Assembly (NCBI RefSeq): GCF_019097595.1
Contig: NC_080714.1
Coordinates: 23,420,759-23,484,758, forward strand
Direction: 5' to 3'
Length of the DNA stretch: 64,000 nt
Origin: Hemibagrus wyckioides
Taxonomy: Eukaryota; Chordata; Actinopteri; Siluriformes; Bagridae
The notes under the pieces are model-generated. The model was not told the DNA's origin. It saw nothing but the letters and a program-made list of their open reading frames with translations, and did not search any database. The translations under genes were made by a program, and so were the position numbers. Below are positions 37,104 through 48,312 of the stretch, in pieces (position 1 is the first letter of the stretch; each line of letters starts with the position of its first letter).

Positions 37104-37141
<38 letters not shown>

Positions 37142-37196
37142 CTCTCTTTCTCTCTCTCTTTTTCCTTCCTTCCTTCCTTCCTTCCTTCCTTCCTTC

Positions 37197-37271
<75 letters not shown>

Positions 37272-37445
37272 TCCTTCCTTCCTTCCTTTCCTTCCTCCCT
37301 TCCTCCTACACTACACTAGCGTTACTACCCGACAGTGTGCTAATAACCCAATAAAACGAACCTGCAGCTTCAAAACAGAATTTGGTGGAAAAAAATAGCC
37401 CAGAGTCTACATTTAAAATGTTCTGCACTTTTCCCCAAACCAGAA
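36685..37445. repeat. Tandem duplication, copy 1 (with expanded pyrimidine tract)
   Basis: Starts with CACAGGCTTGTCACAG and TGCTAGGATTCTGTTTGTCT, and carries GAGGTCATTTCTCTGTAATA. After the pyrimidine tract comes GCGTTACTACCCGACAGTGT, TAACCCAATAAAACGAA, AAATAGCCCAGAGTCTACAT and CTTTTCCCCAAACCAGA. Every one of these is found in the same order in copy 2 (37446-37735). Confidence 0.88.
36922..37304. repeat. Pyrimidine tract of (CCTT)n, (CCCT)n and (CTTT)n
   Basis: About 380 bases almost entirely C and T on the plus strand, with blocks of CCTT, CTTT, CT and CCCT. It gives a false frame rich in P, S, F and L. Mirror-symmetric pyrimidine tracts of this kind can form triplex DNA. Confidence 0.97.
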
Positions 37446-37735
37446 CACTCACAGGCTTGTCGCATTTTTTGAGTTATTATGTGCTAGGATTCTGTTTATC
37501 TTGGATGCTGACGAGGTCATTTCTCTGTAATATCTTATTTGATGGGTGATTTCAGTGTAGTTTCCTTCCTTCCTTCCTTCCTCCTACTACACCAGCATTA
37601 CTACCCAACAGTGTGCTAATAACCCAATAAAATGAAATTGCGGTTTCAAAACAGAATTTGGTGGGAAAAAATAGCCCAGAGTCTACATTTAAAATGTTTT
37701 GCACTTTTCCCCAAACCAGAGTACTCATGTTCAAG
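37446..37735. repeat. Tandem duplication, copy 2 (tract contracted)
   Basis: Repeats copy 1 in the same order with about 90 percent identity by eye, but the pyrimidine tract is only about 25 bases (37561-37585). This explains the length difference, about 760 against 290 bases. Confidence 0.88.
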
Positions 37736-40204
37736 AGGTAATCCAAGTTAATGTTTAATTGTTAGGATGCCCTGTTCTTGATTACTGGCATAACGGCAAC
37801 CAAGAAAATTGTGAAGCATTCCCAAGAACCGTTGTTGGGATGTAGATGTAGGGAAGAAAGAGTTACTGGGTCAACTTGAGCCGGAATAGACCGAGACTTT
37901 AATGAGGAGAAATAAAATACAGAGGGGAGAGTGTTATCTGGAAGAGTTCCTCTCGCAAGACCATTCTGCTAAAACTGCCATCAACGTGAAGGAGGTCTGG
38001 AATTAATGACATTCCTCTGTTAAAACTGCTGACTTGGGCAATAATGTCCAATAGGGAGATAGACTGTAATGCATTTTATGTAATTCCTACTTGCAGAGGC
38101 TTAGCAAGGGGGGATGGAGTTGGTTGATATAGCAAATACTGTATTCGGATGATTATATACATGTAAAATGGCATTGAGTTGCATAGTAATTGCCTTATAA
38201 TAGTGTCTAAAAAAATAAAATAAAGCCACTCTTCCTTATTCTGATTCCTCCTCAGATGTCAAAAGACAACCTCTGTTAATTTCTTTAATCACATTTTACG
38301 TTGAGACTGCGGATTAACCAACTTAAGCTAGCATTATAATGTAAGCATAGGGATATCAAGAGGATAGCTGGTGAGCTACTGGGGGTTTATGCCCAAGAAG
38401 AAAAGATGAGTAGATCTGATGTCATTTTCCCTACTACTAGGACGTTATTTTAATCATTTTCATTGACTGTCATAAAGGTACTATTTCCTGCACCTATTAA
38501 CCTTATCAGTACAGGAAGATTGACTGTACATGTGCCTTAATTGGTTAACTTAATTACAGAATATAGCAACATGTCGACAAGAATCAATTTAATTGTGCAG
38601 TGATTTTATTCAGAATATTTCCTTATCACCCTCTGACGTTTATCACTGGCTATAGAAATATTTCAGCAAAAAAAATCTTTTACATGACAGAGTTGATGAT
38701 GGATTCTAGGGGTGGAGTCAATATAGATTCCCTTGAATAGAGATGCAACAAAAATAGTGGCCACTGACAAGTGCACAAATATATTACCTGATGTGTCTAG
38801 CAGCTGCAGGAATAGTGTATGACTGTATGCTATAGAGAAAAATATATAAAGTAAATGTTCTTTATATTGACGGATGTGTACATACAAGTATGGGTATAAA
38901 TGGGAATGTCTTTCTTTGTGAACCGTATACTTTTAAGGCAAGAGCCTAAACAAGATAAATGGCTTTTTTTATTTATTTATTTATTTACCTGCAAGATTTC
39001 TTTTACTTTATCAGCGTCTGAAGATAGAGAACGTTATTCACAATTGACTCATAACACAGCACTATTGATTTCACAGGACAGTTGGGTCAGAAGATATTGA
39101 TTAACTTCCTATTACAGCTTGCCTACTGTAGCTCAGATAACTAATTAATGCGTTAATGCACAGGTTTTTGCAAGTTAATGCACTTGTTATGCACAGGTGA
39201 ATACGTTGTAATTTCTATGCTCATTTATACCTGGACTATATTTCAGAATTATTTTATAAAGTGTTAGTCTAATCATAGATATGATAGTCTTCAAGACACA
39301 GAGCTCTGTGCTTTTTTTTCTCTTGTTAACATGACAAATTACATGATTTTTGTTTTATTAATACCAAGAAATAGAGAAAAGAATAGTAAGGGAATGATTT
39401 TTTTTTTATTGCTATGATAATGAAAGTAATAACGGGAACTAATTTGTTCATTCTAACTATAAACATATAAACATGTTACAGTACAACACGTCATTCAATA
39501 GTATATTATTAATTGGTAATAGTTCTGTAATATAACAGAAAATAAATCACCGAGATGTATTGTTGCTGTAAAATAAACTCCTTTGTGCTGTAACTCCACT
39601 TCACGTCAGTCCACATCACGTCATTCTGTCCTTGATTATTTTCCTGTAACAGCTTGCATCCTCATATGCCATTCCTAAACACCTCTAGCTGACAAGACTA
39701 TTTCAGAGACAAAGCTGGCATCTTATTTACTTTGCTGTTCGGGGGCAAGAGTGTGTGTCATTGACCGTGTGTGTGTTCATGTCCAGTAATGTGGATTGAC
39801 GGGCCTGTCACTCACTGAACGTGATCTCCCTGAGATTGATGATCTTTATGAGAAGAGGAATGACATTTCCCATGGCAGATTATTCTGACTCCAGCCCTAT
39901 AAAGAAACCTGGCCTACAGCACTGACCTGAAGTCTGGGCCCAGAACCCATGGTGGTGTGTTTGTTTGGATGCAGAGGGAGATGCCCTTATTTTTTGTGGA
40001 CTGAAGAACCCGGTGGTTCTGCCTGATAATGGAGCTCCAGGATACCACTGCTGTCGATGAAGATTAGCCTAAAACTCTCGACCATTTACTAATCAATAAG
40101 GCATGAGGAACCAGAGCACAATTAACCTACAGGGCCAGAGAGATGAGCTGGAGGGGGAACAAATAAAATGCATAAACAGTACACAGGCATCAGGGGGAAA
40201 AAAG

Positions 40205-40206
<2 letters not shown>

Positions 40207-40237
<31 letters not shown>
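40207..40237. repeat. (GA)n microsatellite
   Basis: A GA run of about 15 copies. Frames of R-E-R-E and, in reverse, S-L-S-L are artefacts. Confidence 0.95.
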
Positions 40238-40240
<3 letters not shown>

Positions 40241-40682
40241 CAAGCAACAGAGCCTTCAGCAAAGACAGAGAAACAGAGAGACATAAACATCCCATCTCTG
40301 ATAAAAATAAAACAAGGAACTTTTTTATAACACTGCAAAAACTTGCCAGTGCTTAGGGTGAATATTCAAATCGTTGTAGCAGCTCATTAGCAATGAGGCA
40401 ATTCATTATAGAGATATAAATATTAATGTATTTTTATGTCATCAAAGGAGCAGACTTGAATTACCATGCTATAATTTCCCTTTGTTGTGCATCAACACAT
40501 CTACTCACAATCGTCCTATCAGAGAAATACGAATAAACTTTGCCCTTTTCAGTCATTTTGAAGAGAATCAAAGTATTTTAATATAAATTTTTCACTCTTG
40601 CTCTCAAATACAGTGCTCACACAAAGCTCAAGTGCTCATCAGTGGCTCATTTTTCTTGTTTATATACTCCTACATGTACCCT

Positions 40683-40683
<1 letters not shown>

Positions 40684-40716
<33 letters not shown>
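40684..40716. repeat. (CA)n microsatellite
   Basis: A CA run of about 16 copies. Confidence 0.95.
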
Positions 40717-40720
<4 letters not shown>

Positions 40721-40879
40721 CATGAAACTAGGCATTTCGAGGGGAAATTAAAAAATCGAGCCGTTTTTTAATGATACATTTTCCAAGTGTTTTTTCCTGG
40801 TACTGATAAAAAAAGAAGAAAAATTGGCCTTAACTTATATATATGAAATCAATAACATTTTATGGCCACACAATTGTAT

Positions 40880-41122
40880 AGAAGGTCTGTGCAAGCTGCC
40901 CCTGTGCACAAACTCAGGTGTCCTGCACAGAGCCCTGACTCCTACTCAACCCCTACTGAACACCTTTAGGATGAACTGGAACACCGGCTGAACTCACACC
41001 TCTTCACCCAGCATCAATGCCTGATCCCACTAATATTCTTGTAGCTGAATGATCGCAAATCCCCACAGACGCACTCCAAAATCTAGTGGAAAGCCTTCCC
41101 GGAAGAGTGGAGGGTTAGTCTA
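40880..41122 (+). pseudogene. Tc1-like transposase C-terminal remnant
   Basis: Matches 18600-18875: the stretch CTGAACACCTTTAGGATGAA (family E-H-L-W-D-E-L region, here E-H-L-x-D-E-L-E-H-R-L in broken frame), then CACTCCAAAATCTAGTGGAA and GCCTTCCCGGAAGAGTGGAG. There are no terminal repeats on either side except possibly TATATA sequence. It is inactive. Confidence 0.7.
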
Positions 41123-41715
41123 AATGACCGGTTGAAAGGTTTATATTATATATATATATATATATAAAAAAGACCTCGAAGGTTTTGAGGATGAGAAACG
41201 ATCTGCTCTAGGCTCCTTAACCTTTAAGGAATCTGCCAGAGCGACAGGCTGAAGAAGACTTTTTGAAGGTTTTTCTGTAAAAATCCAAGCCAAATTTTCG
41301 GGCGCTATATGAAAATACTTTCAAGTGTATACGCTTAGGGCAAAGAAACATTAAGAATGCTAGAACATTCTATTAAAACTATATCTCCTGAAGTATTTTT
41401 GGAAACAAGTTCTTAACGGTGTTTAACTGATACTGGCTGCAGCACTTCTGAAATCCAGCCCAGGCCTGAGTCATCAAAACTGGAGTAGCTTAAATCCACA
41501 ATCTCCCAGAAACAGCCTTTGCTTGTCTGATAAACGCAGTGATGGTGTGAGAGGTCAGAACACTGAGTCATCACCTCTGTGGAGCTTTGGCTGAGAGACC
41601 AGAGCTGCAGTGTATCGGCTTTTGGAAATGGTTCTAATTTTAATCTCTCCGAAGCTGGCGAGAAAAGTCTTTTTGAGGAAGTTGGTGTGAGACCTATTCC
41701 AGAGCTGGAATTAAT

Positions 41716-41820
41716 TAGATATTGCAACACGTTTGGATTCTCCGTTCTGATTGACCAGAAGGTGTTGATTCATTTTCTATGACAGCAGCTCTGGAAGTCG
41801 TTCCAGCTACAAGGCAAATG
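41716..41820. repeat. Short interspersed repeat, GATTGACCAGAAGGTGTTGA family
   Basis: The core TTCTGATTGACCAGAAGGTG, TTGATTCATTTTCTATGACA and GCAGCTCTGGAAG recurs with changes at 58245-58345 (CCGATTGGTCAGAAGGGGTT, TTCTAGTACAG) and in part at 31645-31685. It is probably a non-coding DNA-transposon derivative common in fish; the family was not identified. Confidence 0.5.
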
Positions 41821-42472
41821 CAAAGGGTTCTAAAAGATGTCCTCGATCTTATCTGTACCTACATGATCATACCTGTAGTAGCTATTAATTTCCAGGGACC
41901 TTTTATTTGCAGATGTTCCATATAATCTAATAATAAATGGCTGAATTTGTAATGCTATAATCATAATGAGTCTCAATCTCACACTTTCAGAGAGAGCAGG
42001 AATAGAAATGCATTGTAATATCAGCTTGAAACTCAATTGTGGTCTATAGATTTGTGAATGTTCTTGGTACAAGACTTCACACAAGACACTGTGATGCCAC
42101 AGGAAGTAAGGCTGTTCGTGCAGTAGTGAAAAGCAAGCCTTTCAATGTAGGTTGAATGACGTCCACTATCGAGGGTCTTTAAATTCTTTCCCAATTTCAT
42201 GTGGCTATTTCATTCATTTCAGTGTTTCATCTTCCTCCTCTTTTACCTTTCATTTCTTTTCAAAGCAGCATGCTAAGGACACATGGAGTGGAGCTTGATT
42301 GCATAGTGTGAGGTGTGGGATTTGGAGAACAGATGCTGACTGTGAAGGTGGGAGGACTCTGCGGAAAGTACTAGAAGGTGTGATTATTTGAGTTTGGTTT
42401 TTCAGTCACTGTTTTGTCTCGCTCTGTGTTGTGGTGCAAAATGTGGAACTTACTGGACCTTGGTAGTACCGG

Positions 42473-42725
42473 GTACGAGCCATGAGGATACATCTTAGAT
42501 GGGATGCCAGGCAATGTCAGGGCACCATACGCTTAGTCGCAGACTCCTTCATGTACTTATGGGAAATTTAACATCAGCAGTGCACCCACTGGCATGCTTT
42601 TGAAGTGCAGGAAGAAAACAGAAGCAAGAGTAAACCTTATGAAGAAATGGAGAATGTAGGAAACACCCCAGCTCAGCATTGAACCAGAGACCCCTGGAGC
42701 TGTGAGGCAACAATGCCACCATCAT
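42473..42725 (-). mobile_element. Degenerate SINE, reverse orientation
   Basis: The block GAACCAGAGACCCCTGGAGC, TGTGAGGCAACAATGCCACC is the reverse of a tRNA-like SINE head, as in 15280-15352. The 5' flank GCCAGGCAATGTCAGGGCAC also suits a SINE body. It is heavily mutated. Confidence 0.5.
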
Positions 42726-44573
42726 GGTTGCCTTCCTTAGTTTGGCTTTGTTTCTTCAAATCTGTTTTACCAGCAGGATTTTGAAAAATTAGCATCATCA
42801 CTACCCATTCTTTGCCTTTGGTCCTAATGAAGCTGCTTCCTTGCCTTTCCAGCACATTTAGTACTGCTGACTCCAGTAGCACTGCGATCCTTTATCCCTT
42901 ACAGCCTTCTCCCGTTGTCTTTATGTCTTAATATAATGCTTTCATCCCTTATTTCCCCCTCCATACCCTGTAGTCTTGCTGATTTCACTGAGCTTACCCA
43001 TGCTTCACCAGGCCTCCTTGAATGAAAGCATGCATTTTAAAAAGCGGGTTAAAAAGATGGCGTCCCCTCTGGGCTGTTCTTCTTCTGCCTGCTGATTCAT
43101 TATGCTACAGAGAGCTTCGGTTAAGACACTCAGCATCTTAATAGCATTGAAATGAGCCTCCGTGCCACAGGAGGCCGTGATGGCCCACGTTCTGATTCTG
43201 CTGCTGGCTGCGTGATATATTTCTCTGGTATTACTATATTGGTTTCTTACATAAGCATTACACTCCGAAACGGCCGTGTTGTGTTGGTTTGGAGTTTGGA
43301 TCTTGGGACGTGGCAGATTGGGGCACAGTGGTACGGCTCGAAACCCTGTCTCACCACAAAACTGTCAGTGATCTCTAGTGCCAGAGCTTGCTTTCCCTCT
43401 GCTCTCATGCTTATTTGGTTTTGCTCCCTCGTTCCCTCCCGTGTCTACGCTACGCTCCCAAAATCCAATTGAGTTTTTCTGTATGGGTCTCATTCTGCTG
43501 ACAGGCGTGTTTACTGCTCTTTTTCCTTTCCCCTTCCCTCTTTTTCCCCTCCAGCTATTCTTCTCTCTCCTCTTCTCCGTCATCCCCCCTGTGTATGTGT
43601 GTAAGCTCATTTTTTGAAGTTTCATGTTATGGCACTTTACTATTGTTTACTTTCAGAAAATGCAGCAGCCAGCAATTGAATGACCTCCTTAATATTTCAC
43701 ACCCAATTGTACAAGGCACAATGTGTGACATTTTTGCCACAATGTGTTAATACACCTACTGGGAATATTTTCAGCATCACATATACAGAATCTTTCTTTT
43801 CACTGGTTTTGCAGAAGGGTGGAAAAAGCCTGTGAATATTTCTAGTGGAGAAAAGATTGAGATATGTTGAATTATTGCGTTAGTCTTATTTAGATTTGCC
43901 CGTAGACAAGAATTATTTATTTCAATACTTTATTGACATATTCAGGGTTTTACACAGAAAAGCCATGAACCTCTTTTATAAAATGAAATAAAAGTCCTGT
44001 TGCGGATACAATCCATTCTGTGAAATTTCTATTTTAAACCCATCAAGTGCATCAGGTTGAATCTCCAGCAATAGAACAATTTCCCAGCAATTGTTGTGCT
44101 CTCTGCTTTAACCCCTTCCCAAATAATTGCCAGTAATTTCCATGAATAACTCTGTCCATGGAGTGTAAGGAGCTTTAATGTTCTCTGCATGCTCTGGCCT
44201 CTCACAGCTGGATTCCAGCACACACCTGTAGAGGGAATCAAACACAAGACATGCTGCTTCATAAATGCTCAACCATTAAGCACAATGGACAGTGTGAAGT
44301 AATGTCCACAAGTTCGCCTCGGGGAACGTTTGTGCTTTCATGTTCTCGTTTCACTTTGTGCAGACAGCACTGTGCTCTCTTTTCTGGCTGGTGTATTGTT
44401 TAAAAATGAGTGTGTGGCTGATTTCTGCCCTACAGGCATCCTGCCTTGGGCAATACATACCTGCACACCTGGATGGTATGGCAGAGATTGTATTCTAATA
44501 AGTATCCTGAACACCAACGCTGATGAACAATTTCAGTACATTATAATTAATCAATATGAACTACTTCTACTAC

Positions 44574-44604
44574 TACTATTAATAATAATAATAATAATAA
44601 TAAT
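44574..44604. repeat. (ATA)n microsatellite
   Basis: About 10 copies of AAT/ATA. Confidence 0.93.
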
Positions 44605-44724
44605 GTCATATTATTTGATAAGAATGAGATATCAATGCTAAATGCTAAATGCTGACCTTTCTCCAGTGCCTCCATTTCCTTTAAAGGTCTCCATTTTGAA
44701 TGCGAAGTGAAAAAAAAAAAGACA

Positions 44725-44930
44725 TTACATGACCTTCAGGGCAGTGGAAGCTCAGCAGCAGGTCGTGGGTTTAAGCCACAGCACCGCCAAGCTGTCACTG
44801 CTGGACCCTTGAGCAAGGCCCTTAATCCTCAACTGCTCAGTTCGATAAAGGAGATAAATGTAAAATGCGTTTGTAAGTCTCTCTTAATAAGGGCATCTGC
44901 CAAATGCCATAATCATACATTACAGATTTT
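44725..44930 (+). mobile_element. tRNA-headed SINE
   Basis: GTGGAAGCTCAGCAGCAGGT, GTGGGTTTAAGCCACAGCAC (B-box-like region), CTTGAGCAAGGCCCTTAATC, then a 3' body TAAATGTAAAATGCGTTTGT and AAGGGCATCTGCCAAATGCC, ending in a T-rich tail. It shares its 3' body with 52665 and 61715. Confidence 0.75.
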
Positions 44931-45154
44931 TTTTTGTTTTGGCTTTGGTTTACCCAGCTTTTTCATTATTATTATTCAAGAATCAGAATTCTCAGATATC
45001 TCAGATAAGCATAACAGCTGGCAAAAAGAAATGTACTTATTTATTGGATGAATTACATTAAACCTTTTGTGTTCTGTTATGGTTGAAAGCTTCTGATTGG
45101 TGTAGAAACTGAATAATAAACTGTATGCATGGTCGGGCTGTAGGCAATTCTTGG

Positions 45155-46191
45155 GTAAGACAAGAACTAAGACTGAGATAAGTCAAGACTAAGACAAGTC
45201 ATGACTAAAATAAGTCAAGAATGAGATAAGTCAAGACTAAGACAAGTCACGACTAAAATAAGTCAAGAATGAGATAAGTCAAGGCTGAGATAAGTCAAGA
45301 CTAAGACAAGTCACGACTAAAATAAGTCAAGACTGAGATAAGCCAAGACTAAGACAAGTCACGACTAAAATAAGTCAAGACTGAGATAAGTCAAGACTAA
45401 GACAAGTCATGACTAAAATAAGTCAAGAATGAGATAAGTCAAGACTAAGACAAGTCACGACTAAAATAAGTCAAGAATGAGATAAGTCAAGGCTGAGATA
45501 AGTCAAGACTAAGACAAGTCACGACTAAAATAAGTCAAGACTGAGATAAGTCAAGACTAAGACAAGTCATGACTAAAATAAGTCAAGACTGAGATAAGTC
45601 AAGACTAAGACAAGTCATGACTAAAATAAGTCAAGACTGAGATAAGTCAAGAATGAGATAAGTCAAGACTGAAATAAGTCATAACTGAGATAATCAAGAC
45701 TATGACAAGTGAAGACTGAGATAAGTCAAGATTAAGATAAGTCAAGACTAAGATAAATCAAGACTGAGAAGTCAAAATTGCGATAAGTCAAGACTAAGAT
45801 ATGTCAAGACTGAAATAAGTCAAGACCGAGATAATCAAGACTAGGACAAGTCAAGACTGAGATAAGTCAAGATTAAGACAAGTTAAGAGATATGTCAAGA
45901 CTAGGACAAGTCAAGAATGAGATGAATCAAGACTGAGATAAGTCAAGACTGTGATAAGGCAAGACTGAGATAATCAAGACTAAGACAAGTCATGACTGAT
46001 ATAAGTCAAAATTGAGATAAGTCAAGACTTATATATGTCAAGACTGAAATAAGTCAGGACTGAGATAATCAAGACTGAGATAAGTCAAGATTAAGACAAG
46101 TCAAGACTGAAATAAGCCAAGACTAAGACAAGTCAAGACTGAGATAAATCAAGATTGAAATAAGTCAAGACTAAGATAAGTCAAGATTGAG
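45155..46191. repeat. Minisatellite, 16-base unit with higher-order structure
   Basis: The basic unit is close to AGACTGAGATAAGTCA, about 65 copies. In the first half, units are grouped into blocks of 48 or 64 bases starting GACAAGTCA(C/T)GACTAAAAT, at 45193, 45241, 45305, 45353, 45401, 45449, 45513, 45561 and 45609. The spacing pattern 48-64-48-48 repeats, giving a 208-base higher-order unit whose two copies differ at only about two positions by eye. The second half is more degenerate. Confidence 0.95.
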
Positions 46192-46960
46192 CCTGAAAAC
46201 CATCAAATACTTTTTGAGACCAAGTTGTTATTTCACCTAGTTGGCTTCATTCATGCATTCCAGCAGTGGTTAGGCTTTTCCTGTTCTCTAGAAGACAGTC
46301 ACTCAAGATAGTCTTGTTTTCTGACTGAGAGCCATAAATATGTTTTTGCCATCTTTTCTTTTCACATACACAAAGTCTATTGCACAAATGAAGCCAACTA
46401 GCTTGGCCTCAATAAGGATTTGGATGCTTTTTGTGCTCAGTTCTGACTTGCTTTCATTTGGACTAGATCTGGACTAGGCTTAACACTTTGGATTGCTTTA
46501 TGTTTTGAAAGTCATGGACGCTGTAAAAACTTCCTTCCTTCCTGAAAACCAAACAAAGAGCCAAACCTACAAAACCTCAGTGGATCTCAGAGTGTATTGG
46601 AAATGTATTGTGAGTTAATGATCATGTAATCGTCAACAAAATACAATTTAAAGTAACTCTATCTATAAAATAATTGAAATAATTAAAACAGAATTAACTG
46701 GAACACGTTTGCCAAATCTCCCATGGTGCTTGCAAACACACGTTAAAAAAAAAAAAAGTGTGTCAACTCCTACGATATTTTGCACTGATAAAATGAGGTG
46801 TAAATTAAGTGAAAGCTAACACCACCTACTAAACACTGTTCACGTTTTGATTAAATATCCTGCCTTAGCGAGAAGCATATGCACCTATTTTTATCCGACG
46901 GGTCCACCTTCACTGTGTGTTACTGTGAGATATGAGCTCTGTTTAAAGCGTAACAGGTTG

Positions 46961-46988
46961 CTCTCTCTCTCTCTCTCTCTCTCTCTCC
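46961..46988. repeat. (CT)n microsatellite
   Basis: A CT run of about 14 copies. Confidence 0.94.
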
Positions 46989-47451
46989 CATTCAGTATTT
47001 AAAGATATAATTGGAGCAATTGTTATGTTTCAGCTTTTTTTTTCTTCTTTCTTTCTGGATGCTCTAATTCTTTCTTGCTCCTGCTGTGGACCTGAAAGCA
47101 GTAATGAACAGTAATTTATACTTAGCGAAGCATTTCAGGGAGAACAAGAAGCAAAATGACGGAGACAGCGAATCGGGTAATAACCTGTGAAACATGAAGC
47201 GGATGTATATTCCTGATAAGATTTTAGATAATATCAGAAGAAGCTCTAAGCCTTATTTCACAATGCAAACTAGATCGGTGATAGCAATGCCTTGATGGTG
47301 AAGAAGGAAGGGAAAATGTTGATGATTCTCATGAGTGATTCCAAAATTGGGGTACAATCTGTGTCCCTCTGATAGTATGCATTTATGTAGCTATAGATTT
47401 AAAGTAAAAATCAGCATAGATGGAACATCAGTCTACATTATGTGCTTTATA

Positions 47452-48312
47452 TACACTATATTGCCAAAAGTTTTGGGACACCCCTCCAAATCATTGAATT
47501 CAGGTGTTGTTTTTCAGGGGTTGGCCCTGGCCCCTTAGTTCCAGTGAAAGGAACTCTTAATGCTTCAGCTTACCAAGACATTCTGGATAATTTCATCCAT
47601 GTCTTTATGGACCTTGCTTTGTGCACTGGTGTGCAGTCATGTTGGAACAGTTTGGGGATGATCCCTACATGACTGCACACCAGTGCACAAAGCAAGGTCC
47701 ATAAAGACATGGATGAGCGAGTTTGGTGTGGAGAAACTTGAGTCCTGACCCTCAACCTGATAGAACACCTTTGGGATGAATTAGAGTGGAGACTGTGAGC
47801 CATTCGAAACCTGGGACGTCTGTCTTTACATGCACATGAATGTAATATGGAGTTGTCCCGCCCTTTGCAGCTATAACAGCTTAAACTCTTCTAGGAAGAC
47901 TTTCCGCAAAGTTTAGGAGTGTGTTTTTGGGAATTCTTGACCATTCCACTAGAAGCGCATTTGTGAGGTCAGGCACTGATGTTGGACGAGAAGTCTCCAC
48001 TCTAATTCATCCCAAAGGTGTTCTATCAGGTTGAGGTCAGGACTCTGAAGTTCCTCCACACCAAACTCACTCATCCATGTCTTTATGGACCTTGCTTTGT
48101 GCACTGGTGTGCAGTCATGTTGGAACAGGAAGCGGTCATCCCCAAACTGTTCCCACAAAGTTGGGAGCATGAAATTGTCCAAAATGTCTTGGTATGCTGA
48201 AGCATTCAGAGTTCCTTTCACTGGAACTAAGAGGCTGAGACCAACCCCTGAAAAAAAACACCTGAATTCAATGATTTGGAGGGTGTCCCAAAACTTTTGG
48301 CAATATAGTGTA
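47452..48312. mobile_element. Nested, partly inverted Tc1-like element
   Basis: Ends are TACACTATATTGCCAAAAG and its inverse, CTTTTGGCAATATAGTGTA, flanked by TA. The inverted similarity continues for about 145 bases inward (47452-47599 against 48165-48312), which is far longer than the usual terminal repeat of these elements. The minus-strand frame 47949-48221 keeps transposase C-terminal motifs: L-F-Q-H-D-C-T-P-V-H-K-A-R (second catalytic Asp region) and L-N-L-I-E-H-L-W-D-E-L-E (final catalytic Glu region). The left half carries a second, oppositely oriented piece (47675-47800) plus a 48-base internal stem (47600-47647 against about 47672-47719). It is not autonomous. Confidence 0.9.

Noticed and set aside
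36910..37398. 162-residue frame rich in P, S, F and L
   Set aside because: Translation of the CCTT/CTTT pyrimidine tract.
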